Assembly: GCF_021654575.1 (NCBI RefSeq) | Contig: NZ_AP024488.1 | Location: 248,001-312,000, forward strand | Origin: Desulfoluna limicola | GTDB taxonomy: Bacteria; Desulfobacterota; Desulfobacteria; Desulfobacterales; Desulfolunaceae | Direction of reading: 5' to 3' | DNA: 64,000 nt | Part shown: in pieces, positions 7,612-16,532 of the stretch | Position numbering within the stretch: the first letter of the stretch is position 1 | How the letters are laid out: each line of letters begins with the position of its first letter | The notes under the pieces: model-generated | Told to the model about the DNA's origin: nothing | Seen by the model: the letters and a program-made list of their open reading frames with translations, nothing else | Databases searched by the model: none | Made by a program: the position numbers and the translations under genes

Positions 7612-9257
7612 TGCAGATACCGGGCGATACATTGCGGGTATTGAGCTGGGACGATCTGCCCAAGAGCGTGCGGGAGATCCCGGAAGGTCACAACCCGCTG
7701 GATGACGGCGTGCTGATGAGCCACCAGGTGGCGTGGTGCGACATGATCGCCCACAACGACCTGTGCATTGCAGAGAAGGGACGCCGAACCGGCATCACCT
7801 ATGCCACGGCCCTGGATGATACCATCACCGCCTCCAGCAAGCGCTCGGCAGGCGGTGATGACATTTATTACGTGGGGGACACCAAAGAAAAGGGGCTGGA
7901 ATTTATCGGCTACTGCGCCCACATGGCCAAGGTGATGGCCACAGCCATGGCCGTGGGCTGGGAAGGCGTGGAGGTCTTTCTCTTTGAAGACCAGCGGGAG
8001 GACGGAACCTCCAAGAACATTACGGCCTATCGCATCCGGTTTGCCTCGGGCTTCAAGATTGTTGCGCTTTCCAGCAACCCGGCCAACATCCGGGGCCTTC
8101 AGGGTATTGTGAACATCGATGAAGCCGCTTTTCACGCCAACGTGGACGCGGTGATTGAGGCGTGTTTGGCTTTGATCATCTGGGGCGGGAAGATCCGCAT
8201 CATCTCCACCCACAACGGGGCCAAGAACGCCTTTAACCAGCTGATTAAAGACTCCCGTGCCGGTCTCTACGCATTCAAGGTCTTTCATGTCACCTTCGAC
8301 GATGCCGTGGCCAACGGCCTGTACGAACGGGTGTGCCTGGTCCGGGGCTGGACGCCGAGCGAGGAAGGCAAAAAAGAGTGGTACGAGAAGGTGCGCAAGG
8401 GCTACGGCACAAGGCGTGCCGCGATGCTGGAAGAGCTTGACGCCATCCCGCGTGAAGGAAGCGGCGTGGCCATTCCCGGCGTGCTGATAGAAAAGTGCAT
8501 GACCGAAGAGCGGCCTGTGTTGCGCCTGGCTTTAGAAGACAGCTTTGTTGCCAAAAGCCTTGAATATCGGGACTCCTGGACCGAGGCGTGGATTGAGGCC
8601 CACCTTGATCCGCTCTTTGAACTTCTGACCCCTGACCATGAGCATGTGTACGGCTCGGACTACTCCCGCTATTGCGACTTTGCCGTCTTTGTTCCCATGG
8701 AAATTACGCTAAACCTTGCCCGCCGGGTGCCGTGGATTCTTGAGATGCACAACGTGCCCACGCGCCACCAGGAACAGATCATCAACCACATCATTGACCG
8801 GCTTCCAAGGTGGCGGCGCGGCGACATGGACGCCACCGGCAACGGCTTTACCCTGGCCGAGTACACGGCGGACCGCTACGGCTACAACCGCGTGGGCGTG
8901 ATCAAGCTTTCTGACGGCTGGTACCGGGAGCACATGGAGCCCTTTGTGCAGGCCTTTGAAGACGGCGTGATCGACCTGCCCAAAGACCTTAACATCAAGA
9001 ATGATTTGCGGACTCTGGAACGTATCGACGGGATTGTAAAGTTGCCCAAGCTTCGGGTGGAAGATGCCAAGGACTCGGACCTGAAGCGGCACGGGGACGC
9101 GGCCATTGCCCTGGCCTTGGCTTATGCGGCATCGCAAGCCGATGTGGAATTCTTCGGGTACACCCCCGTCAAACCGAAACTCACCGAAGATGACGACCCC
9201 ATTGACCGGCCCGTGCGCATCACCGCAGGCTTCCGATCACGAGGAGGGATTTTGTAA
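7611..9257 (+). CDS. Mu gp28-like large terminase subunit
   Basis: 548 residues; packages phage DNA into the prohead. Visible motifs are a Walker-A-like AEKGRRTGIT (54-63), Walker B GIVNIDEAAFH (165-175), and a C-terminal nuclease region beginning YGSDYSRYCDF and DATGNGFTLAEY that fits the RNase-H-like terminase nuclease. The ATG at 7611 overlaps the gp27 stop and is preferred to the GTG three bases earlier. Length and order agree with Mu gp28. Mu-like phages package headful from host-flanked DNA. Confidence 0.9.
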   Translation: MQIPGDTLRVLSWDDLPKSVREIPEGHNPLDDGVLMSHQVAWCDMIAHNDLCIAEKGRRTGITYATALDDTITASSKRSAGGDDIYYVGDTKEKGLEFIGYCAHMAKVMATAMAVGWEGVEVFLFEDQREDGTSKNITAYRIRFASGFKIVALSSNPANIRGLQGIVNIDEAAFHANVDAVIEACLALIIWGGKIRIISTHNGAKNAFNQLIKDSRAGLYAFKVFHVTFDDAVANGLYERVCLVRGWTPSEEGKKEWYEKVRKGYGTRRAAMLEELDAIPREGSGVAIPGVLIEKCMTEERPVLRLALEDSFVAKSLEYRDSWTEAWIEAHLDPLFELLTPDHEHVYGSDYSRYCDFAVFVPMEITLNLARRVPWILEMHNVPTRHQEQIINHIIDRLPRWRRGDMDATGNGFTLAEYTADRYGYNRVGVIKLSDGWYREHMEPFVQAFEDGVIDLPKDLNIKNDLRTLERIDGIVKLPKLRVEDAKDSDLKRHGDAAIALALAYAASQADVEFFGYTPVKPKLTEDDDPIDRPVRITAGFRSRGGIL

Positions 9258-10801
9258 TGACAGAGACGACGCGTTTATACGGGCCAGACGGCAAGGTCTT
9301 GCCTTCCAGCCAGCTCACCCAGGAGGTGGCCGCCCCCACCCTCATGGGGATCCGATCCGTGTGGGCCTTTGCTTCGGCGGCCAACAACCTGACGCCCGCG
9401 CGCCTTGCCACCATCCTTGCCAGTGCCGCCGAAGGCAACGCCTGGGACTACCTGACCCTGGCCGAAGAGATGGAAGAGCGCGAGCCTCATTATGCCAGCG
9501 TGTTAGGCACCCGGAAGCGGGCCGTCTCCGGCATTGAGCCCACGGTGGAGGCGGCATCGGAAAGCGACGAAGACCAGAAGATTGCAGCAGCCGTGCGGGA
9601 GCTGACCCGGAAGCCCGAGTTCGGGGAGGCCGTGGACGACCTCCTAGACGGCCTCGGCAAAGGGTACAGCGCTGTTGAGATTGTGTGGGACAAGGGGGCA
9701 TCCTGGAACCCCACCTATCGGTGGCGAGACCCGCGTTTTTTCGAGATCGACCGTGAGGACGGTCGCACCCTTCGGCTGATGGATGAAGGTCTTGTGAATG
9801 GCAGTCCTTTGCCGCCTTACCGGTTTATTGTTCATAACCCCCGCATTAAGAGCGGGATCCCCATTCGCGGCGGCCTGGCTCGATTGGCTGCGGCCAGCTA
9901 CATGTGCAAGAGCTATACGCTCAAAGACTGGATGGCCTTTGCCGAGATATTCGGCATGCCCTTGCGCCTGGGGCGCTACAACAGCAACGCCACGCAAAAG
10001 GACATCGAGACCCTGATCAAGGCCGTGGCCAATATCGGTTCGGATGCTGCGGCGGTGCTTCCCGATACCATGCGCATCGACTTCCAGGAGGCGGCCAAAG
10101 GGGCCGGTGGCCATGAGCTGTTTTTAAAGCTTGCCGAATGGTTGGACCGGCAGATCTCCAAGGCGGTGCTGGGCCAGACGGCCAGCAGTGAAGGCACCCC
10201 TGGAAAGCTTGGAAATGACGACGCCCAGGACGAGGTCCGGAAAGACATTATCAAGGCCGATGCCAAGGCCTTGGCCAACACGTTGAACCGTGACCTGGTG
10301 AAACCATTTGTGGACATCAACTTCGGCAGGCGCGAGGCCTACCCGCGCATCATGCTATCCGTGCATGAACCCGAAGACATTGAGGCCCTGACCAACGCCC
10401 TGGAAAAACTTGTGCCCCTGAACCTGAAGGTACCTGCTGCCTGGGCGCGGGACAAGCTGGGCATCCCCGACCCGGAGCCCGATGCCGAATTGTTAGGGAC
10501 ACTGCCCCCGCCAGCGGACGATGCGACCAAGGGGGCAAACAAAGCCTTGAACCGTGCAAACGCGAAGAATCCCACCGAAGCCCTGGACGAGATCGAAGAG
10601 GCCATGCTGGCCGAATGGAAACCCCAAATGGAACCCATCATCAACCCGGTGCTTGTTTTGGCAGATAAAGTGGACTCTTTTGATGCCTTCCTTGAGGGGC
10701 TTCCCGGCCTGCTTGCAGAGATGGATCCGGAAGAGGTGATCAAGCAGATGGCCGAAGCCACGTTCAAAGCGCGGGGTCAGGGGGATGCCACCGATGGCTG
10801 A
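9257..10801 (+). CDS. Mu gp29-like portal protein, DUF935
   Basis: 514 residues. DUF935 portal proteins form the dodecameric gate for DNA entry at one head vertex. Family features seen include an N-terminal LYGPDGKVLP and later WRDPRFFEID, VHNPRIKSGIPIRGGLARLA and the MAFAEIFGMPLRLGRY motif. A helical C-terminal region carries acidic stretches. The start is preceded by GAGGAGGG and overlaps the terminase stop (TAATG). Order terminase-portal-gp30 is as in Mu. Confidence 0.9.
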   Translation: MTETTRLYGPDGKVLPSSQLTQEVAAPTLMGIRSVWAFASAANNLTPARLATILASAAEGNAWDYLTLAEEMEEREPHYASVLGTRKRAVSGIEPTVEAASESDEDQKIAAAVRELTRKPEFGEAVDDLLDGLGKGYSAVEIVWDKGASWNPTYRWRDPRFFEIDREDGRTLRLMDEGLVNGSPLPPYRFIVHNPRIKSGIPIRGGLARLAAASYMCKSYTLKDWMAFAEIFGMPLRLGRYNSNATQKDIETLIKAVANIGSDAAAVLPDTMRIDFQEAAKGAGGHELFLKLAEWLDRQISKAVLGQTASSEGTPGKLGNDDAQDEVRKDIIKADAKALANTLNRDLVKPFVDINFGRREAYPRIMLSVHEPEDIEALTNALEKLVPLNLKVPAAWARDKLGIPDPEPDAELLGTLPPPADDATKGANKALNRANAKNPTEALDEIEEAMLAEWKPQMEPIINPVLVLADKVDSFDAFLEGLPGLLAEMDPEEVIKQMAEATFKARGQGDATDG

Positions 10802-11591
10802 TTTTTACTTTCCCGGCCCGGTGCCCACCGATGCCTTGGCGTACTTCCGCGCCAAGGGTTGGCAGATCGGCTTCGATTACCGCGATGTGTGGAAGGCCGA
10901 GCACGCCAGCAGCTTTACCGTGGCCAAGGCCATGGAGATGGACGTGCTTGCCGACATCCGGGAGGCCGTGGACAAGGCAATAGAAGGCGGCCAGACCTTT
11001 CAGCAATTCGCCAAGGAGCTGAAGCCGACCCTTCAGAAGCGGGGCTGGTGGGGCGTGAAGGAGATGGTGGACCCTGAAACCGGCGAGGTGGTGGAAGCCC
11101 AGCTGGGCAGCCCCCGCAGGCTGAAAACCATCTATCGGGCCAACATGAGAACGGCCCGTGCCTCCGCCCAATGGGAGCGAGCCCGACGCACCAAAAAGCT
11201 TCGGCCCTATTTTCTCTACCAGCTCGGCCCGTCTGCCAACCACCGGGAAGAGCACGTGGCCTGGCACAACATTATCCTGCCGGTGGACGATCCCTTCTGG
11301 CTGACGCACTTCCCGCCCAACGGCTGGGGGTGCAAGTGCTTTGTCCGGCAGATCACCGAGCGGGAGGCACAGCGCCTGGGCGGTGTGACGAAGCGGCCCG
11401 AGGTGGTAATGCGCCAGTGGGAAAACAAGCGCACCGGCGAGGCCGTGGAGGTTCCGGAAGGGATTGATCCGGGTTGGGATTGGAACCCCGGCAAGGCCCG
11501 AATCGATGCCTTGAGCGAGGTGTTTGACGAAAAGCTGACGGCAGCCCACCCGGCAGATGCCAAGGCCGCCCGCATGCTTTGGGATGGGTGA
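10794..11591 (+). CDS. Mu gp30-like head morphogenesis protein (F)
   Basis: About 265 residues of the SPP1 gp7/Mu F family, minor head proteins needed for capsid assembly. The family core is RAYR-like: KTIYRANMRTARASAQWERA, then LGPSANHREEHVAWHNIILP and FPPNGWGCKCFVRQIT, containing the conserved H...W and GWGCKC elements. The ATG at 10794 is preferred over 10785 because AGGGGG then sits at normal spacing. It overlaps the end of the portal gene by 8 bases. Confidence 0.85.
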   Translation: MADFYFPGPVPTDALAYFRAKGWQIGFDYRDVWKAEHASSFTVAKAMEMDVLADIREAVDKAIEGGQTFQQFAKELKPTLQKRGWWGVKEMVDPETGEVVEAQLGSPRRLKTIYRANMRTARASAQWERARRTKKLRPYFLYQLGPSANHREEHVAWHNIILPVDDPFWLTHFPPNGWGCKCFVRQITEREAQRLGGVTKRPEVVMRQWENKRTGEAVEVPEGIDPGWDWNPGKARIDALSEVFDEKLTAAHPADAKAARMLWDG

Positions 11592-11875
11592 CGCCCAAAA
11601 AGGCCCAAAATTGAATGTTCACCCCATGACACATGCAAAGCCATAGAGTTCACGCACAAAATAGCGTGAGCTTGGTTTTTACACCCACCACCGGCCATTG
11701 CACAGGCCCCGCCCGCCACATATCCCCACCCACCGGGGCCTTCGGAAGGCCGACCCTACCTTCCGCAAGGCTCCTACCTCCTTCTGATACTCTCTTTTTT
11801 CTTCTGTAACTCCCTTCATTTCTTCGGTGAAACGCCTGAAACCCACCTTTACCGCCCGATTGCTATCTTGGCAGC
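11592..11875 (+). promoter_or_regulatory. Non-coding gap before the protease gene, hairpin and possible late promoter
   Basis: This 284-bp space has no convincing gene. It contains a compact hairpin (GGCCTT-CGG-AAGGCC, about 11741-11755) without a T-run. In Mu the late promoter PI lies at the equivalent place, upstream of gene I, and lacks a good -35 element. A TGCTATCTT sequence just before the start resembles an extended -10, but it would leave almost no leader. Promoter presence is therefore inferred from synteny only. Confidence 0.3.
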
Positions 11876-12877
11876 ATGAACAGACAGCAGACAGACACCA
11901 ACCCGAAATTGCGCGTGGCCCTGAACGTCCGCCTTCCCGAAGACGGCTCCCTTCCCGAGTGGGTGGAGCTGGTTCCGGCAGGTGAGGTGGTGATCGGGCG
12001 GGACAGGCGCAGCTGGATCAACCCCACCCCCGATGAGGTGGTGGCCGCATTCGAAGCCAACGGTGCGGACCTGCCCATCGATTGGGAACACGCCACCGAG
12101 TTGAAGGCCCCCGAAGGGAAGAAGGCTCCGGCGGCGGGCTGGATCAAGGAGATGGAGGTAAGGGAGGGGGCCATCTGGGGACGCACCGAATGGACGCCTG
12201 ATGGAGCCGATGACGTTGTCAACAAGCGGTATCGCTACATCTCCCCTGTTTTCATCTTCACAACGCAAGAAAGGCGCATTCTGGCCATCACATCGGCGGG
12301 GCTGACCAACCAGCCCAACCTTTTCCTGACGGCCTTGAATCACCAGGAACACTTTACCCAGGAGACCGACATGAAATTTCCCAAAGCGCTGTGCCAGCAG
12401 CTGGGCGTATCTGAAGACGCCACCGAAGAGCAGGTGATGGCAGCTGTGGCCGTCCTCAAGGGCGATCTTCAGACAGCCCAGAACAGGGCGGAGACGCCTT
12501 CCCTTGAAAAGTTCGTGCCCCGCGCCGACTACGATTCGGCGGTGGAGCGCGCTTCCAACGCCGAGCAAAAACTTAAAACTCATGAGAAGGAGAGCCTGGA
12601 GGGTGAGATTGACATCGCCATCAATTCGGCCCTTGAAGGCGGCAAGATCACCCCGGCCACGGCGGAGTACCACAAGGCCCAGTGTCGTAGCGAAGGCGGG
12701 CTTGATCGATTCAAGGCCTTTGTCGACGCCGCACCGGAGGTTGCCGGTGCATCGGGCCTTGAAGGCAAGGAGCCCAAGGACAAGGGCGGCAGCCTGACGG
12801 ATGACGAAAAAGCCGTCTGTCGTCAGCTGGACATCACCGAGGATGATTACCTCAAGACCAAGAAGGAGATGGGCTAA
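11876..12877 (+). CDS. Mu I-like capsid protease with C-terminal scaffold
   Basis: 333 residues. Mu I is the prohead protease, and its C-terminal part, also made separately as Z, is the scaffold. The N-terminal domain shows WINPTPDEVVAAF, LPIDWEHAT, AAGWIKEMEVREGAIWG and YRYISPVF, ending in ITSAGLTNQPN, all typical of the family; the His of DWEHAT and Ser of ITSAGLT fit the expected catalytic region. After residue 165 the sequence becomes helical and charged, as a scaffold should. The stop overlaps the head-protein start (TAATG). Confidence 0.88.
   Translation: MNRQQTDTNPKLRVALNVRLPEDGSLPEWVELVPAGEVVIGRDRRSWINPTPDEVVAAFEANGADLPIDWEHATELKAPEGKKAPAAGWIKEMEVREGAIWGRTEWTPDGADDVVNKRYRYISPVFIFTTQERRILAITSAGLTNQPNLFLTALNHQEHFTQETDMKFPKALCQQLGVSEDATEEQVMAAVAVLKGDLQTAQNRAETPSLEKFVPRADYDSAVERASNAEQKLKTHEKESLEGEIDIAINSALEGGKITPATAEYHKAQCRSEGGLDRFKAFVDAAPEVAGASGLEGKEPKDKGGSLTDDEKAVCRQLDITEDDYLKTKKEMG
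12371..12877 (+). CDS. Internal in-frame scaffold product (Z-like)
   Basis: An ATG at codon 166 of the protease gene is preceded by CAGGAG at about 6-nt spacing, giving a 168-residue product MKFPKALCQQLGV... made of helices and a coiled-coil-like centre (SAVERASNAEQKLKTHEKES). In Mu, Z starts inside I in the same way. The site is seen directly; actual use is inferred. Confidence 0.65.
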   Translation: MKFPKALCQQLGVSEDATEEQVMAAVAVLKGDLQTAQNRAETPSLEKFVPRADYDSAVERASNAEQKLKTHEKESLEGEIDIAINSALEGGKITPATAEYHKAQCRSEGGLDRFKAFVDAAPEVAGASGLEGKEPKDKGGSLTDDEKAVCRQLDITEDDYLKTKKEMG

Positions 12878-13779
12878 TGCCAACCATTATCACCCCGACA
12901 CTTTTGAAGAACCTCATGGTGGGCTTCAGCAAGAAGTTCCAGGACGGCCAGTCCATGGTCTCCTCTCAGTACCTGAAGGTGGCCACCAAGGTTCCCAGCA
13001 GCGGGAAGTCCACCACTTACGGGTGGCTGGGAAAGTTCCCCGGCTTTCGTGAATGGGTGGGTGATCGCGTGATCAACGACATGGCCACCCATGCCTACAG
13101 CATCGTCAACAAGTCCTTTGAATCCACCATCGGCGTGGACCGGGACGACATCGAAGACGATGAGATCGGCGTCTACAGCCCCATGTTCGAAGAGATGGGC
13201 CGGGCTGCCGAGGTGTTCCCCGATGAGCTGGTCTTTCCATTACTCGATGGCGGGCTCACCACCGCGTGCTACGACGGCCAGTACTTCTTTGACACGGATC
13301 ACCCCGTCTACCCCAACGCTGACGGCACAGGCGTTGCTGTTTCTACTGCCAACTACATCGACGGTGCCGGGCCTGCCTGGTTCCTCCTGGATACCACTCA
13401 TGCCTTAAGGCCCCTGATTTACCAGGAGCGCAAGCCCATGAAGTTCGAGCGGATGATCGAGAGTACCGACGAGCAGGTGTTCATGGCCAAGCAGTACCGC
13501 TACGGCGTGGACTGTCGCGCCAACGCCGGTTACGGCTTCTGGCAGATGGCCTTCTGCTCGAAGGCGGCCTTGAACGCCGACAACATTTGGGCGGCCTATG
13601 AGTCCATGCGCGGTTTCAATGCCGACGGAGGGAAGAAATTGGGCATCCGTCCCAACCTCCTGGTGGTGCGCTCCGGTCAGGAGAAGCTGGCCGAAGAGGT
13701 TCTCAAAGAGGTCGTGAACGGTGGCGAAACCAACACCCTTCACGGCAAGCTGGAACTCCTCGTTCCGGATTGGATTTAA
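12877..13779 (+). CDS. Mu T-like major head protein
   Basis: 300 residues, the main capsid subunit (Mu gpT family, HK97-like fold expected). Family features are TLLKNLMVGFSKKFQDG at the N-terminus, YGWLGKFPGFREWVGDR, the INKSFESTIGVDRDDIEDDE-type segment, and a C-terminal LLVVRSGQEKLAEEVL. The start overlaps the protease stop. High expression is expected, and the codon use is strongly GC-biased like its neighbours. Confidence 0.92.
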   Translation: MPTIITPTLLKNLMVGFSKKFQDGQSMVSSQYLKVATKVPSSGKSTTYGWLGKFPGFREWVGDRVINDMATHAYSIVNKSFESTIGVDRDDIEDDEIGVYSPMFEEMGRAAEVFPDELVFPLLDGGLTTACYDGQYFFDTDHPVYPNADGTGVAVSTANYIDGAGPAWFLLDTTHALRPLIYQERKPMKFERMIESTDEQVFMAKQYRYGVDCRANAGYGFWQMAFCSKAALNADNIWAAYESMRGFNADGGKKLGIRPNLLVVRSGQEKLAEEVLKEVVNGGETNTLHGKLELLVPDWI

Positions 13780-13791
13780 GGAGGTGACCCC

Positions 13792-14148
13792 ATGCCTATT
13801 GTGATTCGATCCACCCATGAAGGATTCCGGCGGTGCGGTATCGCCCACGCCAAGGCCGCCGTGACCTACCCGGATGAGCGTTTCACCGACGAGGAGGTGG
13901 CCCAGCTCAAAGCCGAGCCCCGCCTCCTGGTGGAGGTGACCGAAGACAAAAAGGAGCCTGGCAAGATGAACGAAGCCGACGCCTTGAGCCTTTTGGAGGC
14001 GGCCAGAAAGGCCATTGCCGATGGTGATGTGATCGGCAGCGGTGCCCCCAAGACCGAGGCCATGGCCAAGATCTTGGGCGTTCCCTTCGTCAGCGCCGCC
14101 CAGCGGGATGACGCCTGGGCCACCCTTCAGAAAGAGAACCAGGAGTAA
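13792..14148 (+). CDS. Mu gp35-like protein, HI1506-related
   Basis: 118 residues between the major head protein and gp36, the position of Mu gp35. The N-terminus reads VIRSTHEGFRRCGIAHAKAA, followed by FTDEEVAQLKAEPRLLVEV, typical of HI1506-related proteins. A C-terminal helical part resembles a small mixed domain ending LGVPFVSAAQRDDAWATL. The start has AAGGAGGTG upstream. Function in the capsid is unknown. Confidence 0.75.
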   Translation: MPIVIRSTHEGFRRCGIAHAKAAVTYPDERFTDEEVAQLKAEPRLLVEVTEDKKEPGKMNEADALSLLEAARKAIADGDVIGSGAPKTEAMAKILGVPFVSAAQRDDAWATLQKENQE

Positions 14149-14154
14149 AGAATC

Positions 14155-14574
14155 ATGGCATATGCGACGCAACAGGACATGGAAGAGCGGTATGGGCAGG
14201 ATGCGCTGATCACCATCGCTGATCGCAATGATGACGGTGCGGTAGACAGCGAGGTGGTGGAGCGGGCCCTGGCAGACGCTTCTGCCGAGATAGACCCCTA
14301 TCTGGCGAAACGGACGCCACTGCCCCTTACCGAGGTGCCAGCTCTTCTTGTGCGGCTCTGTGTGGACATTGCCATCTACCGGCTCACCGCCGAAGCAGAC
14401 GGCAATACAGAAGAACGGCGCACCCGCTACGACGACGCCATCGCCCTGTTGAAAAGCATTGCCGCAGGAAAGGTCTCCCTGGGCCTTGCCACCCCGCCCC
14501 CCAGCGTGGGGGGCGGGGTGGTCCTCTCAGGACCTTCCCGGCTATTTTCCCGTGACACCATGGGGAGGCTCTGA
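14155..14574 (+). CDS. Mu gp36-like protein, DUF1320
   Basis: 139 residues. DUF1320 proteins are thought to be head-tail connector or completion components. The signature is MAYATQQDMEERYGQDALI at the N-terminus, an IDPYLAKRTPLPL segment, and a central helix LLVRLCVDIAIYRLT. A GC-rich proline/glycine stretch (ATPPPSVGGG) near the C-terminus is encoded by a near-palindromic GC-rich run. It overlaps the next gene at 14574. Confidence 0.82.
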   Translation: MAYATQQDMEERYGQDALITIADRNDDGAVDSEVVERALADASAEIDPYLAKRTPLPLTEVPALLVRLCVDIAIYRLTAEADGNTEERRTRYDDAIALLKSIAAGKVSLGLATPPPSVGGGVVLSGPSRLFSRDTMGRL

Positions 14575-15023
14575 TGGCAGGCACCGGCATCATCATCACC
14601 CATGACATGGCCAAGCTGACCCAGCGCCTGGATCGGCTCACCCACCTTGCCCTGGATGACCTTCTGGACAACATGGGAAGCGAGGTGGAGAACCAGACAA
14701 GGCGACGGATCAGCGATGAGAAGACCGCCCCCGATGGGTCAGACTGGCCGGAATGGAGTGAACGCTATGCCGCCACCCGTGAAGAGCACCACAGCCTGCT
14801 TCAGGGCGAAGGGGACCTTCTGGACTCCATGACCTACGACGTGGAAGGAGACGCCGTGGTGGTGGGAAGCCCCCTGGTTTATGCCGCCATTCAGCATTTC
14901 GGCGGTGAGGCGGTGGGCAAGGCACTCCCTCCCCATCCTTACCTGGGGCTTTCAGATGAGAATGAAGAGGACCTGATGGCCCTGATTGACGATTGGTGCG
15001 ACATGCAACTGGAGGCGATTTGA
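14574..15023 (+). CDS. Mu G-like virion morphogenesis protein
   Basis: 149 residues of the phage virion morphogenesis family (Mu G / P2 S, tail completion). Typical features are DLLDNMGSEVENQTRRRISDEKTAPDG with the WPEWSERYA motif, then LLQGEGDLLDSMTYDV, VVGSPLVYAAIQHFGG and the PHPYLGLSDENEEDL ending. In Mu, G lies before I; here it lies after gp36, a rearrangement seen in other Mu-like phages. It overlaps the gp37 start. Confidence 0.85.
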   Translation: MAGTGIIITHDMAKLTQRLDRLTHLALDDLLDNMGSEVENQTRRRISDEKTAPDGSDWPEWSERYAATREEHHSLLQGEGDLLDSMTYDVEGDAVVVGSPLVYAAIQHFGGEAVGKALPPHPYLGLSDENEEDLMALIDDWCDMQLEAI

Positions 15024-15568
15024 TGTCCTTGAATGATCTTTTAAAGGCCGTTTGTGCCGAATTTAAATCACATTTCCCGAGCCTTCGGACATGTGAACCC
15101 CACGGGGGGCGCTTTGACCTTCAGGAACTCAAGCGGATTTCCACCAAGGCCCCAGCCGTCTTCGTGGCCATTTTGGGAACCGGCAAGGTTAAAGAAGTGG
15201 GATCCGGGGAAGTTGATATCCCGGTTTCTCTGGCCGCTTTCGTGGTGACAAAAACGGAAGGAAAGCTTCCTTGCGCCGAGTCTGCATTGAACGTGGCCGA
15301 GGGGCTCCTTACCCGCATCCCTGGTTCCAACTGGGCATGTGACGGCGTGTTTGGCGCGGATCCGGCCACGGCCAAAAACCTTTACAGCGGAACCATCGCC
15401 AGCAAAGGCGTGGCCATGTGGGCCGTTACCTGGACGCAGAAGGTGCGCATGGGGGAGGACGCCTTTAGAACCGACTTGCCCTTTCCCTCTGAGTTGTATG
15501 TGGGTCAGAGCCCCAACGTGGGTGATGGTCATGAAGGCGATTACATGCAGGTGGAGGTAGGCGCGTGA
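15023..15568 (+). CDS. Mu gp37-like protein, DUF1834
   Basis: 181 residues from the ATG at 15023 (TGATG overlap). The pattern CAEFKSHFPSLRTCEPHGGRFD and later KAPAVFVAILGTGKV and AFVVTKTEG fits DUF1834, which links head and tail modules in Mu-like phages. Its end overlaps the start of the gpV gene, where the P2-type tail module begins. Confidence 0.7.
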   Translation: MSLNDLLKAVCAEFKSHFPSLRTCEPHGGRFDLQELKRISTKAPAVFVAILGTGKVKEVGSGEVDIPVSLAAFVVTKTEGKLPCAESALNVAEGLLTRIPGSNWACDGVFGADPATAKNLYSGTIASKGVAMWAVTWTQKVRMGEDAFRTDLPFPSELYVGQSPNVGDGHEGDYMQVEVGA

Positions 15569-16140
15569 TTGCCGATCTCGAATACCGTGTGGCGGAGCTG
15601 GAACGCCTCCTTATGCGACTCATTGCCATTGGCAAGGTGGCAGAAGTAGACGAAGCCAAGGCCCGCGTCAAGGTGGCCATTGGGGGCCTGATGACAGCCT
15701 GGCTCCCCTGGCTCACCCCGAGGGCAGGCGGGGACCGGGAGTGGTGGTCCCCCGAAAAGGGAGAGCAGGTAGTTGTTTTTTCTCCCTGCGGAGACCCGGC
15801 CCTGGGCGTGGTGCTTCCGGCCATCTACCAGACGGCGTTTCCCGCTCCGGCATCCTCTTCGGATGTGCATCGGGTGGAGTACAAAGACGGGGCCGTCACC
15901 GAGTACAACCGGGCAACCCACACCCTTAAGGCGACCATACCCGGTGACATTGAGGTCAGCTGCACAGGCAATGCAAAGGTGACGGTGGACGGCAAGATTA
16001 CGGCAAAGGCAAAGAACGGCATCGAGCACGACGGTGACGCCTCCGGTAGTACCCTGGGCACCGTCAACGGCTTTTGCCTTTGCCCTTTGACCGGGACCAA
16101 TCACATTCAGGTGTCTGCAAGTGTGACATCCAGCAAGTAA
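15565..16140 (+). CDS. P2 gpV-like baseplate spike protein
   Basis: 191 residues from a GTG start with GGAGGT upstream. An N-terminal coiled helix (DLEYRVAELERLLMRLI) precedes an OB-like domain (GKVAEVDEAKARVKVAIG...LPWLTPRAGGDREWWSPEKG). The C-terminus is repetitive beta (HTLKATIPGDIEVSCTGNAK...VTVDGKITAKAKNGIEHDG), as in the gpV needle that pierces the outer membrane. First gene of the P2-type tail. Confidence 0.88.
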   Translation: MIADLEYRVAELERLLMRLIAIGKVAEVDEAKARVKVAIGGLMTAWLPWLTPRAGGDREWWSPEKGEQVVVFSPCGDPALGVVLPAIYQTAFPAPASSSDVHRVEYKDGAVTEYNRATHTLKATIPGDIEVSCTGNAKVTVDGKITAKAKNGIEHDGDASGSTLGTVNGFCLCPLTGTNHIQVSASVTSSK

Positions 16141-16150
16141 GGAGAGCCCC

Positions 16151-16366
16151 ATGGCAATGACAGCTCAGGGTATGGCCCAGAAAATCCGGACACGGCAGGC
16201 AGCACTGACTCCTGTGCAGACAACGGACCCGGTGGCAGCAAAGGCCTTTGCCGAAAAAAGCCTTGAAGCCATGTGCCAGGGCATCATCGATGAGATCACA
16301 GCAAACGCTGTGGTCACAACCACCTCCGGAGCGCCGGACAGCGAGCACACCGGAGAGATTGAATAA
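16151..16366 (+). CDS. Small hypothetical phage protein
   Basis: 71 residues, preceded by AAGGAGAG and tightly placed between gpV and a 49-residue gene. Alanine-rich and helical (MAQKIRTRQAALTPVQTTDP, AAKAFAEKSLEAMCQGIIDE) with a polar tail. No family recognised; the good ribosome site and lack of gaps argue that it is real. Confidence 0.6.
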   Translation: MAMTAQGMAQKIRTRQAALTPVQTTDPVAAKAFAEKSLEAMCQGIIDEITANAVVTTTSGAPDSEHTGEIE

Positions 16367-16381
16367 CGAAGGAGATCGACC

Positions 16382-16531
16382 ATGCCAGACTACGACATCA
16401 AAAAGCCCTGCCGCCCCGACGGCAACACGTACAGAGAAAGCGGCACTGTCACCCTGACCGAACGGCAGGCCCGGTATCTGGTGCTTTCCGGTCACCTTGC
16501 CGAGGTGACGCCCCAGAAGAAGGCTAAATAG
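16382..16531 (+). CDS. 49-residue small phage protein
   Basis: Starts at ATG 16382 with AAGGAGAT upstream and ends one base before the gpW gene. The sequence begins MPDYDIKKPCRPDGNTYRES and contains LTERQARYLVLSGHLAEV. It resembles a group of very short phage proteins with a 'long for it, then ExARYLvxxG' layout found among head-tail genes. Function unknown. Confidence 0.6.
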   Translation: MPDYDIKKPCRPDGNTYRESGTVTLTERQARYLVLSGHLAEVTPQKKAK

Positions 16532-16532
16532 C

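Noticed and set aside
7242..8288. Long reverse reading frame of 348 codons opposite gp27 and terminase
   Set aside because: It mirrors strongly GC-biased forward genes with clear families, has no ribosome site and low-complexity His/Val-rich sequence; a shadow.
11849..12883. Reverse reading frame of 344 codons opposite the capsid protease
   Set aside because: Exactly covers a recognised Mu I gene and shows no domain; shadow of codon bias.
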